Shown here in pieces: positions 57,678-64,000 of a stretch of 64,000 nt of DNA; position 1 is the first letter of the stretch, and each line of letters begins with the position of its first letter. Both the position numbers and the translations under genes were made by a program. The stretch comes from Candidatus Sungiibacteriota bacterium. GTDB lineage: Bacteria > Patescibacteria > Paceibacteria > Sungbacterales > SURF-37. The stretch lies in contig JACPMF010000004.1 of NCBI GenBank assembly GCA_016186145.1, forward strand, positions 3,115 to 67,114. Direction: 5' to 3'. The notes beneath the pieces are model-generated. The model did not search any database. It had not been told where the DNA came from and was given only the letters and a program-made list of their open reading frames with translations.

Positions 57678-58274
57678 TTAGGTTTCAGCCAAGAGAGCGC
57701 GAATTTCTTCGGCACCCCGCTCGGCTCTCATCAAAAGCTCGCTCTTCCCCCCTTTCGGTTCTTCCGACACGCAATCACCGTTTGACCGGCAATGCGCATC
57801 GAGTTTTTCGATTTCCTCTTCGGACAACCTGTAAGCGCCCTTCCCAAGAGGAAAGAGCACCAGCTCTTCCGCCCAGCACTCCGCAAACCTCCCGTTGTTG
57901 ATAAAAAGCGTTGCCTTGCCGAGCTGGTCAACTTCCCACACCCCGACAATGCGTTGCCAGTCGCTATCAAAAAAAACTGCGTGTTCGCCAATCGGAGATC
58001 GTGAAGAACCGACTATATCCTTTGCCTTGTAAGCAGAAGAAGGTACGAAAAAGTTCTCACCGACGAAACCGAGGACCTGCTCGTTCGGAACATCCTCGTC
58101 CGAATAACCTCTCGGGCCGAGAAACCGAACCTTGACGGACTCGCCGCCGTTGTCATCAGAAAAAAGAAGGAATCCAAACCTTCGTCCTTCCACTCCCTTG
58201 GTTGCCGTTCCGCAATGCGCGCAAACCTCGTCGGCTGGCACGCGGACGGCGACCCGCTTCAGTCCGTGAACCAT
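57678..58274 (-). CDS. Hypothetical protein, partner of the GC-rich gene
   Basis: 198 aa. An N-terminal CxxC (EVCAHCGTATKG, about 17-28) suggests a zinc knuckle; then a beta-rich core (VKVRFLGPRGYSDEDV, SSRSPIGEHAVFFDSDWQRIVGVWEVD) and a C-terminal helical tail with one CRSNGDC pair. No family recognised. A consensus promoter lies 130 bp upstream. Composition is ordinary, unlike the gene downstream. The GC-rich gene begins 43 bp after its stop. Confidence 0.6.
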   Translation of the reverse strand: MVHGLKRVAVRVPADEVCAHCGTATKGVEGRRFGFLLFSDDNGGESVKVRFLGPRGYSDEDVPNEQVLGFVGENFFVPSSAYKAKDIVGSSRSPIGEHAVFFDSDWQRIVGVWEVDQLGKATLFINNGRFAECWAEELVLFPLGKGAYRLSEEEIEKLDAHCRSNGDCVSEEPKGGKSELLMRAERGAEEIRALLAET

Positions 58275-58404
58275 CGCATAACCACCATCCTTTCTTTGAT
58301 GTAGTCTCGATTTTTAAGGATCAACTCGGGTTGTTACCCCGAAATAACAAACCTTGATTACTTATTTTCGGCTCCAGATCTGTTATTTCAGAATACTTGC
58401 CTAC

Positions 58405-58432
58405 ATTATATCATTTCTGTATAACTTGTCAA
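58405..58432 (-). promoter_or_regulatory. Consensus sigma-70-type promoter
   Basis: On the minus strand: TTGACA, 16 bp, TATAAT, both boxes matching the consensus exactly. It directs transcription towards 58274, the start of the two-gene unit. Confidence 0.85.
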
Positions 58433-58481
58433 CCCCACTAAAGAAACGCTAAAAAACCAGCTATTGCTGAACTTAATAGCT

Positions 58482-58503
58482 GCGGCAAAATAAGCCGCTT
58501 TAC
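58482..58503. terminator. Hairpin downstream of maf
   Basis: GCGGC-AAAATAA-GCCGC followed by TTTACCCCTTTT; a second stem (GCTATT...AATAGC) is just beside it. It separates maf from the promoter at 58405. Confidence 0.6.
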
Positions 58504-58523
58504 CCCTTTTCGGCTTTTAGTCT

Positions 58524-59120
58524 TTAACGGGCCAAATAGTTATGAGCTATCCCGAATTCACTAAGACGATGTGCAAGAAGGTCGAGCGGCAAGCCCAGCA
58601 CATTAAAATAGTCCCCTTGAATACGGTCAACAAAAAGACCCGCCAAACCCTGTACCGTGTAACCGCCGGCCTTGCCGAACGGCTCCTGTGACTTAACGTA
58701 TGCGTCTATTTCTGCGTCGGAAATCGGTTTAAAAGAGACGAACGTTTCAACGGCATCCACGACAAATTGGTGCGTATCGGCATCATACAAAGAAAGACCG
58801 GTTATGACGCTGTGCGTGTCGCCGTTCAGCTTCTTTAGCATTTCTTTGGCATGCGCCGCGCTTTGGGGCTTGCCAAAAATCTCGCCATTATGAAACACAA
58901 CGGTGTCTGCGCCGACAACAAGAGAACCCGAAAACCTCTCGGCAACGCCCTTTGCTTTTGCGAGCGCCAGGGTCTTCACTAATTTCTCCGGGTCCCCGAT
59001 TTCAACTGCCCGCTCGTCAAAATCGCTCGGTTGAACGATAAACTCAAAACCGAACTTTTTAAAAAGTTCCTGGCGTTGAAGTGACGACGATGCAAGTATG
59101 ATTTTTTTACTAATCGGCAT
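58524..59120 (-). CDS. maf: Maf family nucleotide pyrophosphatase
   Basis: 198 aa from the ATG at 59120 (MPISKKIILASSSLQRQELFKKFG, family N-terminus). The longer frame only continues into a dispersed repeat. Motifs are ASSSLQRQ (substrate loop), FDERAV (catalytic Glu), GADTVV (Asp), and KPQS, KAGGYTVQGLAGLFV. Maf hydrolyses non-canonical or canonical NTPs and has been linked to septum control. The start is 23 bp from one end of the hairpin repeat at 59143. Confidence 0.9.
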   Translation of the reverse strand: MPISKKIILASSSLQRQELFKKFGFEFIVQPSDFDERAVEIGDPEKLVKTLALAKAKGVAERFSGSLVVGADTVVFHNGEIFGKPQSAAHAKEMLKKLNGDTHSVITGLSLYDADTHQFVVDAVETFVSFKPISDAEIDAYVKSQEPFGKAGGYTVQGLAGLFVDRIQGDYFNVLGLPLDLLAHRLSEFGIAHNYLAR

Positions 59121-59142
59121 ACTTAATAGTTTAACAAAAATC

Positions 59143-59294
59143 TTGGTGCTGTAATTATACACTTCGCGCGAACCTTTTTTGAGAAGAACTGACCGCCTCC
59201 GCTTCGCTCCGACGGAACGCTCGGGCGCGGCGGAATTCCCCCCACACCCCCCTTCCGCCGCGCCTTCGCGGGAAGCCACAATTTTTTCGCCGCC
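59143..59294. repeat. Hairpin-core cassette repeat, copy A
   Basis: The core GGCGCGGCGGAATTCCCCCC...TTCCGCCGCGCC (59223-59264) is a palindrome of 11 bp arms. Its left side (59143-59222) recurs inverted in copy C (63769-63849), its right side (59265-59294, TTCGCGGGAAGCCACAATT) inverted in copy B (61191-61220). Confidence 0.85.
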
Positions 59295-59297
59295 AAA

Positions 59298-60911
59298 TCA
59301 AATAATTTTAGCTTCTCTCAAAACCTGTCTAACGCTTTTATTACAGTTATGAATTTTCTCCAAAGCCAGCTTTGCTTGTTTCTTGCTGATAAAGCCCACC
59401 GTAACTTCGCGCGCTAGACGCGTAGCGTCTGGATGAAAACCGAGCATTCGTCTTGCTTTATTTTCTGCCGCTTTCGCAAAAAGACAAGAGTTCGCATTTG
59501 ATTCAATCAACCTTTCGCCTCGTGGAATTTTCCACCCCAATTTCCTTAAAATCTTCTCCGTATCTTTAATTGTTCTTTGCAAAAGAAAGGGCAGGTGAAC
59601 GATATAGACAGGCGGCTTGTTTTTGAATGGTTGTAATTTCCGAGTTGCCGAAAAAACAAACTTTTTTGACTCACCATCTTGGCTTAATCCAGCCCATTCG
59701 TTAATACCTAAAATAATCACACCAACACCATGTTTTTGCGCCTCTCCGTAGTATGAACGAATAACAAGCCGCCTGCATAATTGGCAAGTTCTTATAAATG
59801 GAATTTTGTGCTGACATTTTGCCGAATAGTGCCTCCTGCCCTCCACATACCATTTTCTAAATTTTTCTTTTAACTCTAGCGAATCACGTTCATCGTATAA
59901 GTCAGCCGTTTTTTCGAAACAAATACGATCAACTGGTCGCATATATTTTCTCGCATCGATTTTTTCGTAATCAACATCAAGCTGTTTTGCTACTTGTTTT
60001 GCCCTCTGAAAAATATGTTTTGGGTAATAGCGTGTATCAAGTGAAAAAGCCAAAGGCGTAAATCCCATACGTTTAGCTTCATGGAGAGTGGCAGTGCTGT
60101 CTTTGCCGCCAGATATACCAACCATTGCATCGTATTTGCCACGACCAGAACTCCTAAGCGAAAGTAGAAATTCTAACTCTTTTCTCAAATGTTCTTTGCT
60201 AAAGTTTTTTTCGTATCTTTCACAAACATCACATAAACCGGATTTCTCTATCGTGCTAGACATATTAGTGCTGACATTTACGCATTTCTTGCACTCTACC
60301 GCTTCAACCAATGCTTTGATTTGATTAACGATTTCTTTCTTGATTGTAACAGCCGTGTTGAAAGAAATATGAGCGATTTTTTCTACTTTATTTGTCGAAA
60401 AAAGACGCTCCTCAATTTGCCGTTCTTTTTCTGCTTCTTTTTGTGAGAAACTTTCTCGCTTGGAGACACGCACCGAAAGATGTTTGTCGGGAGTTTTCAA
60501 ATAAACAACAAGGTAGCCATTCTTTTTGAAATGAGTTGAATTTTTATAACCCCTGATTCCTGCGATTACAATAAACTTTTTAGAAAATGTTTTTTGATGA
60601 ATATGAATTATTGTTTTCGCAATAACCGACGAGGAATAACGGTTTTTGAGATGAGAGAAAAAATTGCGAGCTTCCTCGCGATCAATTTTCTGTTTAATCT
60701 TTTTCCCGTAGAGTTTATTTATTTGTTGGATAAAACCACTTTCATTTTCTGACAACTTTTCCTTAATGGAAGCGGCGGGGTTTATAACCGTATTAAACGC
60801 CTCGATATATTTTGCATCAAGAAAAGAAGCCAAGAACAATTTGGCTATGGTTGTCTTGCCGCTTCCGGGGGCTCCAAAAACCGCTATTCCTTTGTATTTT
60901 CTTTTTATCAT
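59298..60911 (-). CDS. P-loop kinase fused to PP-loop ATP pyrophosphatase
   Basis: 537 aa, two domains. Residues 1-200 form a nucleotide-kinase-like P-loop domain: GAPGSGKT at 13-20, IVIAGIRGYKN and VVYLKTPDKHLSVRVSKRE (lid-like). Residues 205-537 start with a zinc knuckle (CKKC 207-210, CDVC 227-230) and a PP-loop ATPase (VGISGGKDSTATL 265-277), with CQHKIPFIRTCQLCRR (about 370-385), another three-Cys site. The zinc knuckle plus PP-loop layout resembles WbpG/N-acetyl-sugar amidotransferases, but the kinase fusion is unfamiliar. The start overlaps the Xre gene by 4 bp. It could modify a nucleotide, tRNA or sugar; unknown. Confidence 0.78.
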   Translation of the reverse strand: MIKRKYKGIAVFGAPGSGKTTIAKLFLASFLDAKYIEAFNTVINPAASIKEKLSENESGFIQQINKLYGKKIKQKIDREEARNFFSHLKNRYSSSVIAKTIIHIHQKTFSKKFIVIAGIRGYKNSTHFKKNGYLVVYLKTPDKHLSVRVSKRESFSQKEAEKERQIEERLFSTNKVEKIAHISFNTAVTIKKEIVNQIKALVEAVECKKCVNVSTNMSSTIEKSGLCDVCERYEKNFSKEHLRKELEFLLSLRSSGRGKYDAMVGISGGKDSTATLHEAKRMGFTPLAFSLDTRYYPKHIFQRAKQVAKQLDVDYEKIDARKYMRPVDRICFEKTADLYDERDSLELKEKFRKWYVEGRRHYSAKCQHKIPFIRTCQLCRRLVIRSYYGEAQKHGVGVIILGINEWAGLSQDGESKKFVFSATRKLQPFKNKPPVYIVHLPFLLQRTIKDTEKILRKLGWKIPRGERLIESNANSCLFAKAAENKARRMLGFHPDATRLAREVTVGFISKKQAKLALEKIHNCNKSVRQVLREAKII

Positions 60912-61126
60912 ACGAAAAAATCTAGACTTTTCTTGTAGAGTCGCGCAAAAGCCTTAAGTTCTACAACATCAACTCTACGCTCTCCACGCTCGATTTTTGA
61001 AATATATGATTGAGGCTTGCCTAGCTTTTGCGCGACGTCTTCTTGTCTCAAACCAGCGTTTTCTCGCGCTTTTCGTAGGTTTTCCACAACCTTTTTGTAT
61101 TCTGCTCCGTAAATACTCTTTGGCAT
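60908..61126 (-). CDS. Xre-family regulator of the kinase/PP-loop cassette
   Basis: 72 aa from the ATG at 61126 (MPKSIYGAEYKKVV); an ATG at 61165 would add 13 residues. Helix-turn-helix: RKARENAGLRQEDVAQKLGKPQSYISKIERGERR (about 17-50). It overlaps the kinase/PP-loop gene by ATGA, so the two form a coupled pair, as in toxin-antitoxin or defence units. Its promoter must lie in the 60 bp before copy B. Confidence 0.82.
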   Translation of the reverse strand: MPKSIYGAEYKKVVENLRKARENAGLRQEDVAQKLGKPQSYISKIERGERRVDVVELKAFARLYKKSLDFFV

Positions 61127-61190
61127 ATTGAATATATCATAGTATCCTATTGTGGTATATACCAAAACGGGTTATGCTTATTTTATGAAT

Positions 61191-61289
61191 TGGCGGCGAA
61201 AAAATTGTGGCTTCCCGCGAAGGCGCGGCGGAAGGGGGGTGTGGGGGGAATTCCGCCGCGCCCTCGCTTTGAAAGCCGCCGCCATTCAG
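61191..61289. repeat. Hairpin-core cassette repeat, copy B
   Basis: Inverted relative to A and C: 61191-61220 matches A's right side, then the core in reverse orientation, then 61261-61289 (TCGCTTTGAAAGCCGCCGCC) matches C's left side inverted. It separates the two accessory cassettes. Confidence 0.85.
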
Positions 61290-61315
61290 GCCAGCGAAGC
61301 TGGCACGCCGCAAGA

Positions 61316-62257
61316 TTATTCTTTAAACAAATCCATCTCCAAATTCCACTTCTCAATTCGTATTATAGCATTTTTATAAACTGCCGACTCCGGTTGATCA
61401 ATAAGTTCTGCTAAATCAGAAAGTTCATTGATACGTCCGTAAATTACCATTCGTCGCAAATTCAATTTGCGACCAGTAAGCTTTTGGTATTTCCCCGCGA
61501 CAGCTTTCATAAAATATGGATCAAATTTGTAGAGAGGATAAAAATCCATGTTTACATCACCAACCATAATATCTCCAAAATCAAAAACGCCATTCAATTT
61601 TTTTGCCGTCGCGTCAAAGGCCATATTCTCCGTGTGTAAATCGTTGTAAAGAAAAACTAACTCAACTTTTTCCTGTATTAAGCTCTCATATTCTTCAACT
61701 GTTGCCTCAACAAAATTTAGAACTGATTTATTATTAATTTTGTTTGGCAAAACGGATTTTATGGAACGAGAATATGAGGGTAAATCTTCATTTACTACTC
61801 CGATCTTTCTCGCTTCATCAGGTGAAATTGATGCGTGTATTTCACGCAAGAAATTTGCCAAGTCGAAAGTTAGTTTTTCTTTCTGTTCAGAATTTAGCGA
61901 ATCAAAAATTTCAGTAGTTAAATTACCACCATGTATTTTAGGATAACCCATGTATGTAAACGATTTGCCGAGAAATTCAATCTGGGGGATTTGCAGTGAA
62001 ATTTTATTTTTGAGAATACCTAAAATTTCTACCTCGGTATCAAAACTGGTTTTTTCATTTTTATAGAAAGTGAATTTATTATCTTTCGGGAAACGGAAAA
62101 TCATGTTGTCATTGATTTCAACGACCACATTATCCCAACCATTATCAATTAGCGTTATCTTTTTAATTTTAAGTTCAGGAAAATCACTAGCGATTGCAGC
62201 CTTAATTATATCCAAATCAAATTTAGGAAGGATTTTCATATTACTTTGCGTTTTCAT
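61316..62257 (-). CDS. Aminoglycoside phosphotransferase (APH)-fold kinase
   Basis: 313 aa. The N-lobe begins with IKKITLIDNGWDNVVVEIN (nucleotide-binding strand pair); catalytic loop VFLYNDLHTENMAF (about 201-214, HxDxxxxN with D replaced in order as NDLHTEN) and GVFDFGDIMVGDVNMDF (DFG-like DxD) are those of APH/ChoK kinases. The family phosphorylates small molecules or proteins. It overlaps the TIGR02391-like gene upstream by 17 bp, so they form one unit. Substrate unknown; an ATG at 62239 is an alternative start. Confidence 0.8.
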   Translation of the reverse strand: MKTQSNMKILPKFDLDIIKAAIASDFPELKIKKITLIDNGWDNVVVEINDNMIFRFPKDNKFTFYKNEKTSFDTEVEILGILKNKISLQIPQIEFLGKSFTYMGYPKIHGGNLTTEIFDSLNSEQKEKLTFDLANFLREIHASISPDEARKIGVVNEDLPSYSRSIKSVLPNKINNKSVLNFVEATVEEYESLIQEKVELVFLYNDLHTENMAFDATAKKLNGVFDFGDIMVGDVNMDFYPLYKFDPYFMKAVAGKYQKLTGRKLNLRRMVIYGRINELSDLAELIDQPESAVYKNAIIRIEKWNLEMDLFKE

Positions 62258-62918
62258 CTAGCAATCTGGAGAGCAAGCTGGCAAAGGAAAGAAATTCCAA
62301 AGTTTTCACGGGGTCATTTTGCACAAAATTTAGATGAGCTTTTCTATCTCTAATGCCAACAATTCCCTTAAATAAATACATAAATCCGCGCTGTTCAGTT
62401 TTGTCTAAACTTGTTTTCAATGCATTAAACTTAATTTTAGGTTTTTGATTCTCGCTTCCAAAAACATGGTTCATCAAATCATCGCCATCCAATTCTATTT
62501 TCTTTCCATTGCTTGTTTTTATTACAGGATACTTTGCCTTTAATTTTACCTGGTCAATAACTTCGACCAACGCATTTTGGATGGCTTCTTTAAAATATCC
62601 ATCTTGAAACTGACTTAGCGAAACTTTTTGAATTGCAGGGTGAAGGTCGTAGTTATCATACAGCGCACTTCTGCGCCCAGCAGCAGAAGTAGGTGGTGCG
62701 ACTTGAACATATTTCAATGCACCACGTTTACCACTACGCGTAAGAAATGCAGCTCTTTTTAAGGCCATGCTTAATCCACCCGCTTGAAAATGGAAACCTT
62801 TTCCATCTAAATAAGAGGTGATTTCAGCTAATGTTTTGCCAGAAGCAAAAAACTTTTCTTGCCAAAGAATTTTTAAAACTTCTGTTGAGGAAGCGGGTAT
62901 TTTATTTTCTCCTGACAT
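62241..62918 (-). CDS. TIGR02391-like (Ymh) protein with winged-helix N-terminus
   Basis: 225 aa from the ATG at 62918, preceded by AAGGAG about 11 bp away. The first 70 residues form a winged-helix-like domain (TEVLKILWQEKFFASGKTLAEITSYLDGKGFHFQAGG). The C-terminal half, LHPAIQKVSLSQFQDGYFKEAIQNALVEV...LMNHVFGSENQKP...RGFMYLFKGIVGIRDRKAH, matches TIGR02391 (Ymh), a family found in plasmids, prophages and abortive-infection-like loci. Activity unknown; the RDRKAH region may be catalytic (RxxxxH resembles HEPN-type residues; inference). Confidence 0.72.
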   Translation of the reverse strand: MSGENKIPASSTEVLKILWQEKFFASGKTLAEITSYLDGKGFHFQAGGLSMALKRAAFLTRSGKRGALKYVQVAPPTSAAGRRSALYDNYDLHPAIQKVSLSQFQDGYFKEAIQNALVEVIDQVKLKAKYPVIKTSNGKKIELDGDDLMNHVFGSENQKPKIKFNALKTSLDKTEQRGFMYLFKGIVGIRDRKAHLNFVQNDPVKTLEFLSFASLLSRLLDENAK

Positions 62919-63237
62919 AATGTTTTTTATCTCCTTCTTTATGCGCAACCAGTGGGCCTTTACCTTTCGAAAGACGATTTAGTGTAGTTTGAACTACTTG
63001 AATACTATAATCGTACTCATGTTTCTTAAGTTCAGACTTTACATCAGGCGCACTCCGTCTTTGGTTTAAGTAGTCTTTCGAAAGAAGGAATAAAATACCA
63101 CCTTTTGCTCCACTAAACTTTTGTTGCTTTGGGGCAGACGTGATTTGCTTGCGATTTTTCGGAAAAACTTCTTTTTCCAACCTCTCAAGACGTTCAAAGA
63201 TTTCTTTATCTCGTTTGTCCATAGTATTATTTTCCAT
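62902..63237 (-). CDS. Hypothetical winged-helix-like protein
   Basis: 111 aa from the ATG at 63237; an ATG at 63222 is also possible. A charged coil (EIFERLERLEKEVF) leads to a winged-helix-like C-terminal domain (GGILFLLSKDYLNQRRSAPDVKSELKKHEYDYSIQVVQTTLNRLSKGKGPLV), the same fold seen at the N-terminus of the TIGR02391-like protein. It overlaps both neighbours. Probably a DNA-binding or interaction partner. Confidence 0.6.
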   Translation of the reverse strand: MENNTMDKRDKEIFERLERLEKEVFPKNRKQITSAPKQQKFSGAKGGILFLLSKDYLNQRRSAPDVKSELKKHEYDYSIQVVQTTLNRLSKGKGPLVAHKEGDKKHYVRRK

Positions 63238-63598
63238 ATACCCATTTACCATCAATTTTTTTTCTTCCAAAAAGTTTTTTCTGTACTAAACCAATCATGA
63301 CACCAGAAAGGGTAGTTACTGGATAAATGTAGCCCTTTTCTTCGAGTGCATGAGCAATATCGTTAAGCCCCTTTGGCTTATCGAAAAAACCATCTTCCTT
63401 TAGACCCACTATTAAATCAGAAGCTGCGGCACGTTTTTTCTGATCTTTCCTTTCAGAGTTTGCCTTTTTGATGATTTCTCTGACGCGCCCCGCTGTAGCC
63501 GTAGTTTCAAAATTTGCCAGCATATTGGAGACTTCCTTATCAGTTCCCTCAATTGTGATAATTGCGCCTGTTTTTGACTTTATAGTTGCTTTTGCCAT
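63227..63598 (-). CDS. Hypothetical protein with winged-helix-like C-terminus
   Basis: 123 aa. An N-terminal beta part (KSKTGAIITIEGTDKEVSNMLANFET) precedes a basic helix and a winged-helix-like region (ASDLIVGLKEDGFFDKPKGLNDIAHALEEKGYIYPVTTLSGVMIGLVQKKLFGRK) related in pattern to the two genes downstream. First gene of the four-gene set, 103 bp from copy C. No family name recognised. Confidence 0.6.
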   Translation of the reverse strand: MAKATIKSKTGAIITIEGTDKEVSNMLANFETTATAGRVREIIKKANSERKDQKKRAAASDLIVGLKEDGFFDKPKGLNDIAHALEEKGYIYPVTTLSGVMIGLVQKKLFGRKKIDGKWVYGK

Positions 63599-63700
63599 AT
63601 TTTACATTAATTGTTATTATAGTTTCACTATTGCTTATTATTGTAATCCTGTATTAAAATGAAGTCAAGTACCTCTGCGGCATATTTCGCGAAGCGAAAT

Positions 63701-63849
63701 CTGAATGGCGGCGGCTTTCAAAGCGAGGGCGCGGCGGAATTCCCCCCACACCCCCCTTCCGCCGCGCCCGAGCGTTCCGCCGGAGCGAAGCGGAGGCGGT
63801 CAGTTCTTCTCAAAAAAGGTTCGCGCGAAGTGTATAATTACAGCACCAA
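63701..63849. repeat. Hairpin-core cassette repeat, copy C
   Basis: Left side 63701-63727 (CTGAATGGCGGCGGCTTTCA) matches copy B inverted, the core follows at 63728-63768, and the right side 63769-63849 matches copy A's left side inverted with one mismatch noticed. It bounds the second cassette. Confidence 0.85.
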
Positions 63850-63960
63850 AACTAACTTTGTCGGAATTGACTGCTCCGCGCGGGCATTCGCCCGCGCTCC
63901 GCAGGGCAAAATCCGCTTTTGTTTTCGCCGTAAAATCCCAGAGTTCGCCCCAATAACAAT

Positions 63961-64000
63961 ATGAAAGAGCTCAAACCAAAATCTCAATGCGTTCTCTACG
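63961..64000 (+). CDS. Start of a gene cut by the window edge, possible
   Basis: ATG at 63961 opens 13 codons (MKELKPKSQCVLY) that run out of the window. No ribosome binding site is evident, so this is tentative. Confidence 0.3.
   Translation, partial: MKELKPKSQCVLY

Noticed and set aside
56214..57785. A 523-codon plus-strand open frame
   Set aside because: It is antisense to the 56295-57635 gene, exists because that gene has G/C in nearly all third positions, has low-complexity Leu/Arg/Gly composition, and lacks a ribosome binding site.
63659..63964. Plus-strand open frame of 101 codons near the right edge
   Set aside because: It is almost wholly composed of repeat copy C; the same peptide appears as a spurious extension of maf in copy A.

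Overview
The window looks like a chromosomal segment of a Candidate Phyla Radiation (Patescibacteria, probably Parcubacteria-like) bacterium. This is an inference from gene content: single-copy informational genes (topA, dprA, gyrA, ftsH, rel, parB, rpmG, S1), several VirB2/TrbC-like pilin paralogues, a CcdA-type thiol operon, membrane glycosyltransferases and no central biosynthesis, with mostly short hypothetical genes and many palindromic intergenic repeats. No rRNA gene, CRISPR array or prophage structural gene was seen.

Layout. 0-1.6 kb: DUF58 (cut by the left edge) and MoxR ATPase. 2-5.4 kb: dprA and topA. 5.6-7.3 kb: a queuosine-salvage glycosylase with two small cysteine-rich genes. 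7.5-10.6 kb: bifunctional rel and parB, convergent across a large palindrome. 10.6-15 kb: a tRNA-rich stretch with two LAGLIDADG-type homing-endonuclease genes overlapping tRNA genes, HicAB and L33. 15-20.9 kb: PMT-type glycosyltransferase, a GC-rich lipoprotein, four pilin-like genes, a solute-binding protein and a methyltransferase. 21-26.6 kb: gyrA, MBL hydrolase and S1. 26.6-34 kb: hairpin-rich spacers, VIT1-like, SDR and DoxX genes, and a thiol/cysteine membrane operon interrupted by MITE-like elements. 34.5-40.2 kb: a restriction/modification-like island (Xre, DGQHR, unknown protein, D12 methylase, GIY-YIG nuclease) enclosed by long inverted repeats. 41.9-44.7 kb: HtrA and a GT2. 45-53.1 kb: PrkA, YeaH (DUF444), SpoVR and a second PrkA-like protein, a stress module. 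53.1-56.1 kb: nested tRNA genes, ftsH and a Cas2-like regulator. 56.3-58.3 kb: a very GC-rich gene of unknown function plus a partner behind a consensus promoter. 58.5-63.9 kb: maf, then two accessory cassettes separated by three copies of one hairpin repeat.

Three features recur. First, accessory genes are bounded by inverted copies of GC-rich hairpin repeats (34.5-40.2, 47.2-49.0, 59.1-61.3 and 61.2-63.8 kb), which suggests a cassette-like way of acquiring genes. Second, a MITE-like family with CCCGTTAGAAGC ends and 6-bp flanking duplications sits exactly at start codons of several genes and encloses one tRNA gene. Third, complete tRNA genes sit inside interrupted tRNA genes, with the interruption right after the anticodon (clear at 53.2-53.4 kb, less clear at 11.56-11.97 kb).

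The best candidates for undescribed systems are the 34.5-40.2 kb island, the P-loop kinase/PP-loop ATPase fusion with its Xre partner at 59.3-61.2 kb, and the TIGR02391-like/winged-helix cluster at 61.3-63.6 kb. All functions are inferred by eye from sequence; no database search was run.
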